From positions 6,933-70,932 of the forward strand of contig JBNKVM010000005.1 in assembly GCA_050299175.1 (NCBI GenBank): DNA of 64,000 bases, written 5' to 3'. The stretch is from JAPHTQ01 sp050299175. Its GTDB lineage: Bacteria; Pseudomonadota; Gammaproteobacteria; Thiohalomonadales; Thiohalomonadaceae. Position numbers and translations under genes: made by a program. The notes beneath the pieces are model-generated. The model did no database searches. It was given only the letters and a program-made list of their open reading frames with translations, and had not been told where the DNA came from. Numbering within the stretch: position 1 is the first letter of the stretch; each line of letters begins with the position of its first letter. Shown here one piece after another: positions 26,967 to 35,914 of this stretch.

Positions 26967-28336
26967 CCTGCTTTTCCGCTGCTGCCGTCGAGCGGCAAAC
27001 TAAGAATGAATTCGGCACCGCCTTCCGGGTGGTTATGTGCGCTCAGGGCGCCGTTCATCTCCTGTGCCAGACCGTAGCTGATATAGAGACCGAGGCCGGT
27101 ACCCTGCCCAACCGGCTTACTGGTATAAAAAGGATCAAAAATATGCGGTAGTTGGTCATCGGGGATGCCGGGGCCATAGTCGCGAATGCGGATCGCAATC
27201 ATACCGTTGAGTTCTTCACAGCTGATGTCGAGCCGTTGTTGTTCCGCTTTTTCCATTGCATCGGCGGCGTTCTGTACCAGATTGATTAAAATCTGGTGCA
27301 GTTGTCCTTTGCGCCCGATCATCTTCAGCTTTGTTGGTAGTTGATAGTGAACTTCCGGCTTGATCCGCTCTGCCTTGAGTACCCACTGTACGGCTTTACG
27401 AATGGCTGCCGGGAGTTCGAACTGGCTCAGTTCTTCACGTTGTCCGCCGGAGTAGCGACGCAGATCCTGCACGATATCGCTGACCCGTTCTGCTCCTTCC
27501 AGGGTACCGTCGATCAGCGGTTCGATATCGCCAAGAATACGATCGATACGCAGCTCGTCATGCAGCTGGCGCAGGGCCGGAGAATCGATCTCCTGTGAAA
27601 CACGTTCAAGGTATTGAGTAATGCGTGTGCCGTAACGCTTGAGCGCATGCATGTTGCCAAAGACAAAACTGATCGGGTTGTTCAGTTCATGGGCGACACC
27701 GGCGACCAGTCGACCGAGCGAAGCCATCTTCTCTGACTGCACCAGATGTTGTTGCGTCTGTTGCAGTTCGCGGTGTGCCTGATTGAGGTCGTCATAGGCG
27801 CGACGCAGTTCACCGATGGGGCGACCGAGTAGCACCATACCCACCAATCCGCCGGCGCTGTTATAACGAGAGGAACAGTTCATCGCCAGCGGTGCACTGC
27901 TGCTGTCGGCGCAGCGCAAGCTCACCTCGCAATCGATCAACGAAACATTACCCAGGCGTTCGGGGAAGTGTTGCACGGCATCCTGAGAGTCATCACCGAA
28001 GATCTCATTCAACTGTCGACCAACGAAATCGGCAGCCGCGATCCCAGTCAGTTTCTCCAGTGCCGCATTGACCTGCTGGATGCGTCCTGCGGTATCGCAG
28101 GCGATCAGCACGTCGGTCATGGAGGATAGGACGCTGTCAATGAATTGTTGCGCCAGTTCCAGCGCGGCGTTCTTCTGCTCAAGCTCGACCTGATAGTGCA
28201 CCAGATCTGCATAGATGGTGTCCATCTTGCGAATGACTTCGATCCAGGCATTCTCGGAATTGACATCCAGCTCGGGTGTGCCACCGAGGCCCGCCTGCAT
28301 CAGCAGGCTGGCAGTTTGTTTCTGCGGATTATTCAC
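26963..28336 (-). CDS. hoxJ: PAS-domain histidine kinase of the H2-sensing system
   Basis: The 457-residue kinase has no membrane segment. A PAS domain spans about residues 65-175 (VLSSMTDVLIACDTAGRIQQVN; ALEKLTGIAAADFVG). The dimerisation helix carries the phosphoacceptor His216 in GVAHELNNPISF, followed by an ATPase domain with INLVQNAADAM, DYGPGIPDD and GQGTGLGLYISYG. This is the layout of HoxJ/HupT, whose PAS domain contacts the regulatory hydrogenase. It lies between hoxA and hoxB with only a 2-base gap or a 4-base overlap, which fixes its role by context. Confidence 0.92.
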   Translation of the reverse strand: MNNPQKQTASLLMQAGLGGTPELDVNSENAWIEVIRKMDTIYADLVHYQVELEQKNAALELAQQFIDSVLSSMTDVLIACDTAGRIQQVNAALEKLTGIAAADFVGRQLNEIFGDDSQDAVQHFPERLGNVSLIDCEVSLRCADSSSAPLAMNCSSRYNSAGGLVGMVLLGRPIGELRRAYDDLNQAHRELQQTQQHLVQSEKMASLGRLVAGVAHELNNPISFVFGNMHALKRYGTRITQYLERVSQEIDSPALRQLHDELRIDRILGDIEPLIDGTLEGAERVSDIVQDLRRYSGGQREELSQFELPAAIRKAVQWVLKAERIKPEVHYQLPTKLKMIGRKGQLHQILINLVQNAADAMEKAEQQRLDISCEELNGMIAIRIRDYGPGIPDDQLPHIFDPFYTSKPVGQGTGLGLYISYGLAQEMNGALSAHNHPEGGAEFILSLPLDGSSGKAG

Positions 28337-28338
28337 AG

Positions 28339-29832
28339 TTATTCGCCACCACTGACAGAACGTTTTCCGTTTTCGTCGTTACTGTTACCGACCTGCTCCA
28401 GGTTATAGCGATCCAGTTTATTGCGCAGGCCAACCCGTGACAGCCCCAGTTCGCGTGCAGCGCGACTTTTATTCCAGCGGTGACGGATCAGCGTTTCACG
28501 CAGGATGCGCTCTTCCAGTGCCTCAACCCGATCCTTGAGGGTGCCCTGCAGGCCGGTCAGGTGTTCGACTACCGTGGCCTCGTGACGAGGCGCGGTGTTG
28601 AGGATACGGCTGTTGAGTAGTTCAGCACCGAGTTGTTCACTATCGGACATCACCAGCATGTGACGAACTTCGTTCTGTAACTCGCGCACATTGCCCGGCC
28701 AGTTATAGGCCTGCAGGCAGGCCAGTGCCTCTTCGGTAAAGCCATTGACGCTCTTGCCCAGACTCTGCATCGCCGACTTGAGCAGGGTGTTGGCCAGCAG
28801 CGGCACGTCCTCCTTGCGTTTGCGTAGCGGAGGCAGATCGATAACTACAGCGGCCAGACGATAGTAGAGGTCTTCGCGGAAACGTCCTTCGTGAACCTCG
28901 CGCTCCAGATCCTTGTTACTGGCGGCGATAATGCGCACGTCGACATTGCGGGTGCGGCCACTGCCGAGGGGACGGATCTCACCCTCCTGCAGTACGCGCA
29001 GTAGTTTTACCTGAAAGGCGGGAGAGACCTCGCCGATTTCGTCGAGGAATACGGTGCCGCCGTTGGCGCGCTCGAACAGACCGATACGATCTTCCACCGC
29101 ACCAGTGAAGGCTCCGCGTTTGTAGCCGAACAGTTCGCTCTCCAGCAGCTCATCGGGGAGCGCGCCGCAGTTTTCCACTACAAAGGGCTTGTCCCAACGC
29201 AGGCTGTTGTAGTGCAGGGCGCGGGCCGCCAGTTCCTTGCCGGTACCCGATTCGCCAGAGAGCAAAACAGAAACGTCATAGGGGGCGATACGGCGTATGC
29301 GGTCGCAGACTTCGTTCATGCAGCTTTCATCGCTACGGATGATGCCATCATCACAACTGTAACTGCTACGCAGGACGGTGCGTTTGCTCTGCAACGATTC
29401 GTCGAGATGCTCCGGCATCATCTTTAATTCAATGGAGAGCGCTTCGTTCTGTCGTTGTAACTCATACAGGCGGATCGCATTTTTTAACAGCAACAACAGG
29501 CTTTCCGGGTGCCAGGGCTTGGTGACGTACTGGTAGATGCCCGCTTCGTTGATTGCGCTGATAATATCTTCCGAATCGGTATAGCCGGAGATGATCATGC
29601 GGATCACGTCTGGCCAGCGATCACGCACCTGTTTGAGGAATTCGACGCCGCTCATCTCCGGCATCCGCTGGTCGCAGAGGATGATCTGTACCCACTCCTT
29701 CTCCAGGATCGCCGTGGCTTCGTCGACATTCGATGCCAGCATCACATCGAAGTCATCCTCAAGGATGCGTCGCAGGGTTTCCAGGCTGCGAACCTCATCA
29801 TCCACAACCAGTATGGTGGGTAGTGTGTTCAT
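28339..29832 (-). CDS. hoxA: NtrC-type sigma-54 activator of hydrogenase genes
   Basis: The 497-residue regulator has a receiver domain (D11, D12; phosphoacceptor D54 in LCDQRMPEMSG), a AAA+ domain with GESGTGKE, the sigma-54-contacting GAFTGA and DEIGEVSP, and a Fis-type helix-turn-helix at the C-terminus (LIRHRWNKSRAARELGLSRVGLRNKL). The ATG at 29832 has GGAGAGTGAT before it; an upstream open frame lacks similarity. HoxA/HupR proteins activate sigma-54 hydrogenase promoters, and two such promoters are present at 38.3 and 42.9 kb. In known systems the unphosphorylated form can be the active one, so the sign of the signal cannot be read from sequence. Confidence 0.94.
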   Translation of the reverse strand: MNTLPTILVVDDEVRSLETLRRILEDDFDVMLASNVDEATAILEKEWVQIILCDQRMPEMSGVEFLKQVRDRWPDVIRMIISGYTDSEDIISAINEAGIYQYVTKPWHPESLLLLLKNAIRLYELQRQNEALSIELKMMPEHLDESLQSKRTVLRSSYSCDDGIIRSDESCMNEVCDRIRRIAPYDVSVLLSGESGTGKELAARALHYNSLRWDKPFVVENCGALPDELLESELFGYKRGAFTGAVEDRIGLFERANGGTVFLDEIGEVSPAFQVKLLRVLQEGEIRPLGSGRTRNVDVRIIAASNKDLEREVHEGRFREDLYYRLAAVVIDLPPLRKRKEDVPLLANTLLKSAMQSLGKSVNGFTEEALACLQAYNWPGNVRELQNEVRHMLVMSDSEQLGAELLNSRILNTAPRHEATVVEHLTGLQGTLKDRVEALEERILRETLIRHRWNKSRAARELGLSRVGLRNKLDRYNLEQVGNSNDENGKRSVSGGE

Positions 29833-29875
29833 ATCACTCTCCCGTTTATCGAATTTTGTGTGTGCGAATATTTCA

Positions 29876-30922
29876 TCAGCAGATTCGTGGAAGTTGCTCA
29901 CCTGCCAACCAATCGACAATGCGACTACCGCCGAAACGGGTGCGCATTTCGACAAAGCCGTTACTGTCTTCAGTGACCGCACCGATAAGCGCGGCGTCCT
30001 TACCCAGCGGGTGGGCGTGCATGGTGCGCAACAACGGCTCAGCGTCCGCCATCGGACAGATGCAGATCAATTTTCCCTCGTTGGCCACGTAAAGCGGATC
30101 GAGTCCCAACAGTTCGCAGGCGGCGGCGACCTGTGATTTAACCGGGATCGCCGATTCATCCAGACGCATGCCAACTTTCGATTGCTGCGCAAGTTCGTTA
30201 AGGGTGGTGGCAAGACCGCCACGGGTCGGATCGCGCAGGCAGTGGATCGACGGTGCTGTTTTTACCATTTCTGCGATCAGCGTATGCAGTGCGGCAGAGT
30301 CGGACTCCACCGTGGTTTCGAACTCCAGATTTTCGCGACTCGCCATGATCGCTACGCCGTGATCGCCGATGCTGCCGCTGAGCAGGATTGCATCGCCCGG
30401 TTTGGCCAGGTCGCCGGAGATGTGAATACCTTCAGGTACTACGCCGATGCCGGTGGTGGTGATGAAGACACCATCGCCCTTGCCTTTCTCCACCACCTTG
30501 GTGTCGCCGGTGACCACGGGAACGCCAGCCTCCGATGCGGCTCTCGCCATGCTGATCACGATGCGCTCGAGATCGGCCAGCGGAAAACCCTCTTCGAGAA
30601 TAAAACCGGCAGAGAGGTAGAGCGGCTTTGCGCCGGACATAGAGACATCGTTAATCGTGCCATGTACCGCCAGCGAGCCGATGTCGCCGCCGGGGAAAAA
30701 CAGCGGCGAGATCACGTGGCCGTCGACACTCATCACCATGCGGCCCGCCTCGACAGGGAATAACGCCTGGTCATTACCCTGGCGCAGCAGTTCGTTGTCC
30801 AGATGTTTGGCGAACAGTTCGCTGATTAACTGCGCCATGGCGCGACCACCGCTGCCGTGGCTCATGTCCACGGTGCCGTCCCGAGTATTTAAACGCTGGC
30901 CAAAACGTTGTGGTGCATTCAT
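29876..30922 (-). CDS. hypE: Hydrogenase maturation factor HypE
   Basis: HypE dehydrates the thiocarbamate it receives from HypF to a thiocyanate, donating cyanide to iron. The 348-residue PurM-like ATPase starts with an N-terminal SHGSGGRAMAQLI and ends in PRIC, the conserved terminal cysteine that carries the adduct. The family ATP-binding elements (GDTKVVEKGKGDGVFI; DPTRGGLATTLNELA) are intact. It follows hypD directly. Confidence 0.97.
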   Translation of the reverse strand: MNAPQRFGQRLNTRDGTVDMSHGSGGRAMAQLISELFAKHLDNELLRQGNDQALFPVEAGRMVMSVDGHVISPLFFPGGDIGSLAVHGTINDVSMSGAKPLYLSAGFILEEGFPLADLERIVISMARAASEAGVPVVTGDTKVVEKGKGDGVFITTTGIGVVPEGIHISGDLAKPGDAILLSGSIGDHGVAIMASRENLEFETTVESDSAALHTLIAEMVKTAPSIHCLRDPTRGGLATTLNELAQQSKVGMRLDESAIPVKSQVAAACELLGLDPLYVANEGKLICICPMADAEPLLRTMHAHPLGKDAALIGAVTEDSNGFVEMRTRFGGSRIVDWLAGEQLPRIC

Positions 30923-30923
30923 C

Positions 30924-32039
30924 TCAGCTCACCTTCTGTTGACGGAAGCGGCCATAACTCCAGTAGGCGGCGCAGGCGCCTTCGGAGGAGACCATGCAGG
31001 AACCCATCGGATTTTCCGGGGTGCAGACGGTACCGAATAGTTTGCAGTCCATCGGATTTTTCTGGCCGCGCAGAATGCTTGGGCATTCGCAACCTTTGAC
31101 ATCGGAGGCGCTGATCGCCGGAACGGTAAAGCGTTTCTCCGCATCGAACTCGGCAAACTCCTCGCGAATCTTCAGCGCACTGTCAGGTACCAGACCCAGA
31201 CCGCGCCACTCGAAAGTTTCGCGCAGTTCCAGTACTTCGTTCACCAGTGCCTGTGCCTTGAGGTTGCCCTCACGGGTCACGGCGCGAATGTATTCGTTTT
31301 CCACTTCGTGTTTGTTGGTATTGAGCTGGCGCAGCAACATCAACGCCGACTGCATGATGTCGAGTGGTTCAAAACCGGCAATGACCACCGGTTTTTTGTA
31401 GTGCTCGGCGAAATACTCGTAGGGTTTGCTGCCAATCAATGTGCTGACGTGGGAAGGGCCAAAGAATCCGTCGATGTTGATATCATCGGATTCCAGAATC
31501 GCCTTCAATGCCGCGGGAGTGAGCACGTGGTTGCAGAAAACGCTGAAGTTTTTCAGCCCTTCTGCCTGTGCCTGTTTTAGCACCACCGCAGTCGGTGGGG
31601 TAGTGGTTTCGAAACCGATGGCGAAGAATACCACCTGGCGCTCGGGGTTTTCCCGTGCGATGCGCAGTGCATCCTGAGTGGAGTAGACCATGCGCACATC
31701 GCCGCCCGCCGCCTTCAGTTTGAGCAGGCTCATGCGTTTGCTGGCGGGCACCCGCAGCAGGTCGCCGTAACTGCACAGGATCACGTCGTGGTCCTGCACC
31801 AGTTGAATCGCGTTATCGATGCGACCGATGGGCAGGACACAGACCGGACAACCGGGGCCATGCACGAACTGCACATTCTTCGGCATCAGATCCTGTACAC
31901 CGTAACGGAAGATGGCGTGAGTGTGGCCACCGCAGAACTCCATCAGTCGGTATGTGCGATCAGTGTTCGCCTCGCTGGCAATAGCGGTTGCCAATTTTTT
32001 TGCCAGCGCCTGATCGCGGTATTCGTCGACGTATTTCAT
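30924..32039 (-). CDS. hypD: Hydrogenase maturation factor HypD
   Basis: HypD is the iron-sulfur scaffold on which Fe(CN)2CO is assembled with HypC. The 371-residue protein has all expected cysteine motifs: FCGGHTH, GPGCPVCVLP, and the C-terminal [4Fe-4S] ligands in CECPSILRGQ, CKLFGTVC and GSCMVSSEGACAAYW. It overlaps hypC by 4 bases (ATGA). Confidence 0.97.
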   Translation of the reverse strand: MKYVDEYRDQALAKKLATAIASEANTDRTYRLMEFCGGHTHAIFRYGVQDLMPKNVQFVHGPGCPVCVLPIGRIDNAIQLVQDHDVILCSYGDLLRVPASKRMSLLKLKAAGGDVRMVYSTQDALRIARENPERQVVFFAIGFETTTPPTAVVLKQAQAEGLKNFSVFCNHVLTPAALKAILESDDINIDGFFGPSHVSTLIGSKPYEYFAEHYKKPVVIAGFEPLDIMQSALMLLRQLNTNKHEVENEYIRAVTREGNLKAQALVNEVLELRETFEWRGLGLVPDSALKIREEFAEFDAEKRFTVPAISASDVKGCECPSILRGQKNPMDCKLFGTVCTPENPMGSCMVSSEGACAAYWSYGRFRQQKVS

Positions 32040-32272
32040 GCCGAACCCTCCTGCAACATCCCCGCCTCGGCGAAGATTTTGAGTGTGCGTTCCGCCTCTT
32101 CGGGACTGAGGCGGTTGAGTGCGTAGCCGACGTGCACCAGCACGTAGTCGCCCTCCTGTACCCCTTCGACCAGCGCCAGCGAAATCTCCTTCTTCACGCC
32201 GTCGAGACTGATGGTGGCCATATCGCCGTCCGCGCTAATGGCTGTGACCTTTGCCGGGATCGCCAGACACAT
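32036..32272 (-). CDS. hypC: Hydrogenase assembly chaperone HypC
   Basis: The 78-residue chaperone begins MCLAIPAKVTAIS, with the essential N-terminal Cys2 that binds the iron fragment and the apo-large subunit. The rest is the small beta-barrel (GDMATISLDGVKKEISLAL; GDYVLVHVGYALNRL). The ATG at 32272 is fixed by the MCLAIP motif. Two paralogues of the same fold occur at 37.2 and 61.3 kb. Confidence 0.96.
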   Translation of the reverse strand: MCLAIPAKVTAISADGDMATISLDGVKKEISLALVEGVQEGDYVLVHVGYALNRLSPEEAERTLKIFAEAGMLQEGSA

Positions 32273-32274
32273 AA

Positions 32275-33132
32275 TCAGGCTCCTATGCTTGCCAGTTGCC
32301 GAGTCGCGGCCAACCACTGGTACCAGCTATCCATGCCTTCACCACTGGTGGCGGAAACCTGCAACGCCTTGATGGAAGGATTGACCCGTCGTGCATAGTC
32401 GATGCACTTGTCGACATCGAATTGCAGATGCGGCAACAGATCGATTTTGTTCAGCAGCAGCAGATCCGCAGCGGCGAACATGTCGGGATATTTGATCGGT
32501 TTATCTTCGCCCTCGGTGATCGAGAGGATCGCCACCTTGTGTGCCTCGCCGAGATCGAAGGCCGCGGGGCAGACCAGATTGCCGACGTTCTCAATAAACA
32601 GCACGCCGCTGTTTTCCGGCTTCAACGTTTCCAGCGCGTGGCCGACCATGTGCGCGTCGAGGTGACAACCCTTGCCGGTGTTGATCTGCAACGCGGGGAC
32701 GCCGGTTTCGCGAATGCGATCGGCATCGTTGGCGGTCTGTTGATCGCCTTCGATCACCGCCAGCGGATACTGTCCTTTCAGATCGGTCAGGGTGCGGGTG
32801 AGCAGAGTAGTCTTGCCAGAACCGGGACTGGAGACCAGATTGAGGGCGAGGATGCCGCGCTCGCCAAACCAGCGACGATTGGCATTAGCGTATTCATTAT
32901 TCTTGCCGAGGATGTCCTGTTCGATCTGCACCATACGCGCCTGACTCATGCCGGGGGCGTGGGCATGGGCTGCCCCCTGACCGTAGTCGTGGGTGTCACC
33001 ATCATGGTGATGGTGGTGATGATCGTGATGGTGGTGTCCATGGTGATGGCTATGATCGTGACCATGTTCGTGGCTGTGCTCATGCCCCTCAATGGTGGTT
33101 TCGCCTTCACCGCAACCGCATACCGTACACAT
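32275..33132 (-). CDS. hypB: Nickel-inserting GTPase HypB with long His-rich N-terminus
   Basis: The 285-residue protein starts MCTVCGCGEGE, the conserved high-affinity metal motif, followed by a stretch to about residue 60 with more than 20 histidines (such as HHHHDHHHHHHDGD) that can store nickel. The GTPase domain follows: SSPGSGKTTLL (P-loop), LIVIEGDQ-type switch and NKIDLLP. It supplies nickel with HypA. It sits 2 bases upstream of hypC and touches hypA. Confidence 0.96.
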   Translation of the reverse strand: MCTVCGCGEGETTIEGHEHSHEHGHDHSHHHGHHHHDHHHHHHDGDTHDYGQGAAHAHAPGMSQARMVQIEQDILGKNNEYANANRRWFGERGILALNLVSSPGSGKTTLLTRTLTDLKGQYPLAVIEGDQQTANDADRIRETGVPALQINTGKGCHLDAHMVGHALETLKPENSGVLFIENVGNLVCPAAFDLGEAHKVAILSITEGEDKPIKYPDMFAAADLLLLNKIDLLPHLQFDVDKCIDYARRVNPSIKALQVSATSGEGMDSWYQWLAATRQLASIGA

Positions 33133-33473
33133 TATTCCACCTCCATTTCTTTAATTCGTAATTCATCCCCGCCGGTGACCTGTAGCTGATAACCGCCACA
33201 GTCGGGACAGGGATCGAAGCGTTGACTTATTGCCACCTCGTGGCTGCAGGTCATGCACCAGGCACGTCCAGGCAGGTTAATAATCTCCAGTGTTGCGCCG
33301 TCGGCAACCGAACCTTTAATCACCACATCGAAACCGAAACGCATCGCTTCGACTTCGACGCCGGCCAGATCGCCGATCTCCAGCCAAACGGTTTTCACCC
33401 GATTGAAGCCGACGCTTTTGGCCTGATCTTCCATTACCTGCAACACCCCTTCGCACAGTGACATCTCATGCAT
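33132..33473 (-). CDS. hypA: Nickel metallochaperone HypA
   Basis: The 113-residue protein starts MHEMSLCEGVL with the nickel-binding His2 and has a zinc site of two CxxC pairs (CMTCSHEV; CPDCGG). It hands nickel to the large subunit together with HypB. The start is fixed by MHEMSL and overlaps the end of hupK by 8 bases. Confidence 0.96.
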   Translation of the reverse strand: MHEMSLCEGVLQVMEDQAKSVGFNRVKTVWLEIGDLAGVEVEAMRFGFDVVIKGSVADGATLEIINLPGRAWCMTCSHEVAISQRFDPCPDCGGYQLQVTGGDELRIKEMEVE

Positions 33474-34632
33474 CGTGGTGTACCTGAATCTGATAACCGA
33501 CACAGGGATCGATGGCGTTGAGCCAGAGTGCTGCCTGTTGTTGCAATACTTTCTCGTCGTTACTGTTCAATGTCTGTAAACCTTTTACCGCGACACCCTG
33601 TGGATGAAAGTTCCACTCGGTGGGAGCGAGGATCTGATAACGCCGAATCACATCATCTTCGATCTCGACCCGATGGATCAGACGACCGCGTGCCGCCTCT
33701 ACCTGTGCCAGACCGACACCGCTCGGCGCACGCTGTTTGCTCTCACTTTGATCCGCCGCGCTGAGTGCCGCCAGTCCCGCCTGTAGCAGGTCCGGGATTG
33801 CAGCCAGTTCAACCAGTCTAGCCGTCAATCGTGTTAACAGCGCATTACCTTCACGTTGCAGCAACTCCTGCACCAGTGGCTGCTGCTGTTGCCGCTGCAG
33901 CGGAGTGGTCTCACAGGCGTTGCCCTGCCATAGCGGTTGACTGATAAAAGATTCCGCATCATCGGCAGCAAGTTGCTTATGTAATTCAGCATCGGCCAGC
34001 GTCGGCAGAAAAAACGTTTTGCTCCGACCCAGTCGATCCCAACCCTTGTCGCGCAGTTGACCGAACAGACGCGCGGGCATGGTATTGCCGTCTTTTATCC
34101 ATTGCGCCATGCCGAAACCGGTGTCCGGCAGTGCTCCATCTAGCAGGGCATCGATCATACTGCGTAGTTCGGCGATAACCGATTTGGCCTTTGCTTTGTC
34201 GAGCCTGAGTTCCGCATTTAAATGAAACGGCGCGTTCTCGCCGTAGAGAGCACTGGTCAGCGATGGCAACAGTTGCATAACCTTCGGTAACCCTTCCTGT
34301 ACCACCGCTTCACCGGCAAAGCCGGGCCAGTCGAGCAGGATGCGCAACAGATGTTCCCGTGCGCTCTCCATCCACACCAGCATGCCACGTGCCTGACGCT
34401 GGGCTTTCGATGGTGTGATCGACAGCGCCTCTTCGCAGGCGGCCAATGCCGCAGCCGATTGCGCGGTGCCGCAGAGGCTGAAGATCATCGGTAGCCGATG
34501 CAGCGCCTTGTCTGGTGTCAGTCCCTCCAGAATACGGCTCGCCTGCAGCGGACGTCCCGAACGCAATGTCGCCGCGCTGACGCCGTTAGCGTCACAGGTC
34601 AGTTGGATATCGAGTTGTCCCTCGACGTTCAC
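33466..34632 (-). CDS. hupK: Hydrogenase assembly scaffold HupK/HoxV
   Basis: The 388-residue protein is a degenerate relative of the large subunit. Where the enzyme has RxCGxC it reads FSLCGTAQ with one cysteine, and where the enzyme has DPCxxC it reads DPCVGYQIQVH, again with one. Middle segments such as EAARGRLIHRVEIEDDVIRRYQ match large subunits. HupK/HoxV is thought to carry the Fe(CN)2CO unit on the way to the uptake enzyme. It lies between the HybE-type genes and hypA, the same place as in rhizobial hup clusters. Confidence 0.88.
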   Translation of the reverse strand: MNVEGQLDIQLTCDANGVSAATLRSGRPLQASRILEGLTPDKALHRLPMIFSLCGTAQSAAALAACEEALSITPSKAQRQARGMLVWMESAREHLLRILLDWPGFAGEAVVQEGLPKVMQLLPSLTSALYGENAPFHLNAELRLDKAKAKSVIAELRSMIDALLDGALPDTGFGMAQWIKDGNTMPARLFGQLRDKGWDRLGRSKTFFLPTLADAELHKQLAADDAESFISQPLWQGNACETTPLQRQQQQPLVQELLQREGNALLTRLTARLVELAAIPDLLQAGLAALSAADQSESKQRAPSGVGLAQVEAARGRLIHRVEIEDDVIRRYQILAPTEWNFHPQGVAVKGLQTLNSNDEKVLQQQAALWLNAIDPCVGYQIQVHHDA

Positions 34633-34635
34633 CTT

Positions 34636-35130
34636 TTACTCCTGGCTGGCGGAAAAGAGGCCGCGCAATAGCGCGCGACGTCCCGGTTCAGGTGGTGTTT
34701 CCTGCTGTGCCGGTTCTGCTGCGGTCATCATTCGCTGCATGATCGACTCGGCGGTTTTGACTGCCTGCTGCTGATCACTGAAATTACCCATCGGCGAAAA
34801 CAACGGACGACTGAGATAGCGCCCAATCAACGCCTCTTCACACAACTCCATCTCGCAGGGACCCGAGGGGAAGACAACGCTGCGTTTACTGCCCGGTTCG
34901 GCATCGGCAAAACTGTCGCCCTCGGACGGCAGCAGCATCAGATTCATAAACCACGGTGTGATCAAAATACCGGCACAGTGGCCGTCGACATGACTAAAGC
35001 CGACGGTCTGAACCTGTAGCGCCGGATTCAGGATCGGCAAGCCGACCATACGATCTTCGTGAATCGTACGAAAAGCCTTCTCCAGCCCTTCGGTCAAACA
35101 GTGTCGCTGAATCATACTTGCCTCGTTCAT
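34636..35130 (-). CDS. HybE-family hydrogenase assembly chaperone (second copy)
   Basis: The 164-residue protein shares the core of its upstream neighbour: RMVGLPILNPALQVQTVGF, GILITPWFMNLMLLP and RPLFSPMGNFSDQQQAVKTAESIM. HybE-family proteins assist hydrogenase maturation, probably by acting on the Tat-exported small subunit. It ends with a twin-arginine stretch, GRRALLRGLF. Identity to the neighbour is moderate, so the duplication is old. The start overlaps the upstream stop by 4 bases. It is not part of the standard rhizobial hup order, where only one such gene is found. Confidence 0.88.
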   Translation of the reverse strand: MNEASMIQRHCLTEGLEKAFRTIHEDRMVGLPILNPALQVQTVGFSHVDGHCAGILITPWFMNLMLLPSEGDSFADAEPGSKRSVVFPSGPCEMELCEEALIGRYLSRPLFSPMGNFSDQQQAVKTAESIMQRMMTAAEPAQQETPPEPGRRALLRGLFSASQE

Positions 35131-35687
35131 TCGCTACGCTGCCGGCCGCGCAACAATTCGCGGCGGCTGATCGGCCGGTTCATCTTTTCCGTCAAGGTCG
35201 GGCCGTCGTCTTCGGCCTCATCCGGCGGGGCATCGCCACCCTGCCAGGCACGGCGTATCATTTCATTGTGCATCGTCAATCCCTCGCGGTTTTCGCTATC
35301 GAACAGTCCGCGCATCACCTCAACGGCGGTGGCGACGGCGGCGGTCTGATCGACAAACTGCTGCATCGGCGAAAACAGTGAGCACATCTGGTAACGACCG
35401 AACTCCGCTTCATAGCCGACGGTAAACTCATAGGCGCCGGAATGAAACAGATGGGTGACTTTATCGCCGACCTTCAGTTCACTCCACTCTTCCTCGCCGG
35501 GCAACAGCATCAGGTTCATAAACCAAGGCGTGATCAACACGCCGACGAAATTTTTGCCCCAGGGCATGAAGCCTACGGCTTTTACCTCAAGCGCCGGGTT
35601 GAGGAACGGCAGCCCCTGCATCCGTGTCTGTTCGATGCGGCGATAGGTCTGCTCCAGCAGATCCACCTGTGTCGCGATCGCGTTCAT
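35127..35687 (-). CDS. hupJ: HybE-family hydrogenase assembly chaperone (HupJ-like)
   Basis: The 186-residue protein carries GLPFLNPALEVKAVGFMPWG, GVLITPWFMNLMLLPGEEEW and MCSLFSPMQQFVDQTAAVATAVEVM, the HybE/HupJ pattern. Its last residues, ISRRELLRGRQ, resemble the twin-arginine motif of the hydrogenase small subunit (ITRRSFLKF). It stands between the rubredoxin gene and the second HybE-type gene with 4-base overlaps on both sides. It likely guards iron-sulfur assembly or export of HupS. Confidence 0.88.
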   Translation of the reverse strand: MNAIATQVDLLEQTYRRIEQTRMQGLPFLNPALEVKAVGFMPWGKNFVGVLITPWFMNLMLLPGEEEWSELKVGDKVTHLFHSGAYEFTVGYEAEFGRYQMCSLFSPMQQFVDQTAAVATAVEVMRGLFDSENREGLTMHNEMIRRAWQGGDAPPDEAEDDGPTLTEKMNRPISRRELLRGRQRSE

Positions 35688-35914
35688 GCGTCGTCACCGA
35701 TCACCAGGAAGTCATCCTTGTTGCTGTCGCAGACCGGGCAGGTCCAGTGCGGCGGCAGGGCGGAGAAGGGCGTCCCCGGCGGAACATGCCAGTAGTCGTC
35801 GCCTTCTGCCGGGTCGTAGACGTGCCAGCAGATCTTGCACTCCAGTTTCGTCGTATCGGTGATCTTGCTGTTATCACCGCCATACGAACCGCTGAAGAAC
35901 TGGTCGCTTCTCAC
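35684..35914 (-). CDS. hupI: Rubredoxin HupI/HoxR
   Basis: The 76-residue protein is a rubredoxin: LECKICWHVYDP and HWTCPVCDSNKDDF supply the four iron-binding cysteines. An N-terminal extension of about 20 residues precedes the domain, as in HupI/HoxR. Such rubredoxins help build the small subunit of uptake hydrogenases in the presence of oxygen. It overlaps both neighbours by 4 bases. Confidence 0.95.
   Translation of the reverse strand: MRSDQFFSGSYGGDNSKITDTTKLECKICWHVYDPAEGDDYWHVPPGTPFSALPPHWTCPVCDSNKDDFLVIGDDA

Noticed and set aside
32296..33189. Long plus-strand frame across hypB
   Set aside because: It is the antisense shadow of hypB; the His-rich codons read as valine/methionine-rich repeats on the other strand.
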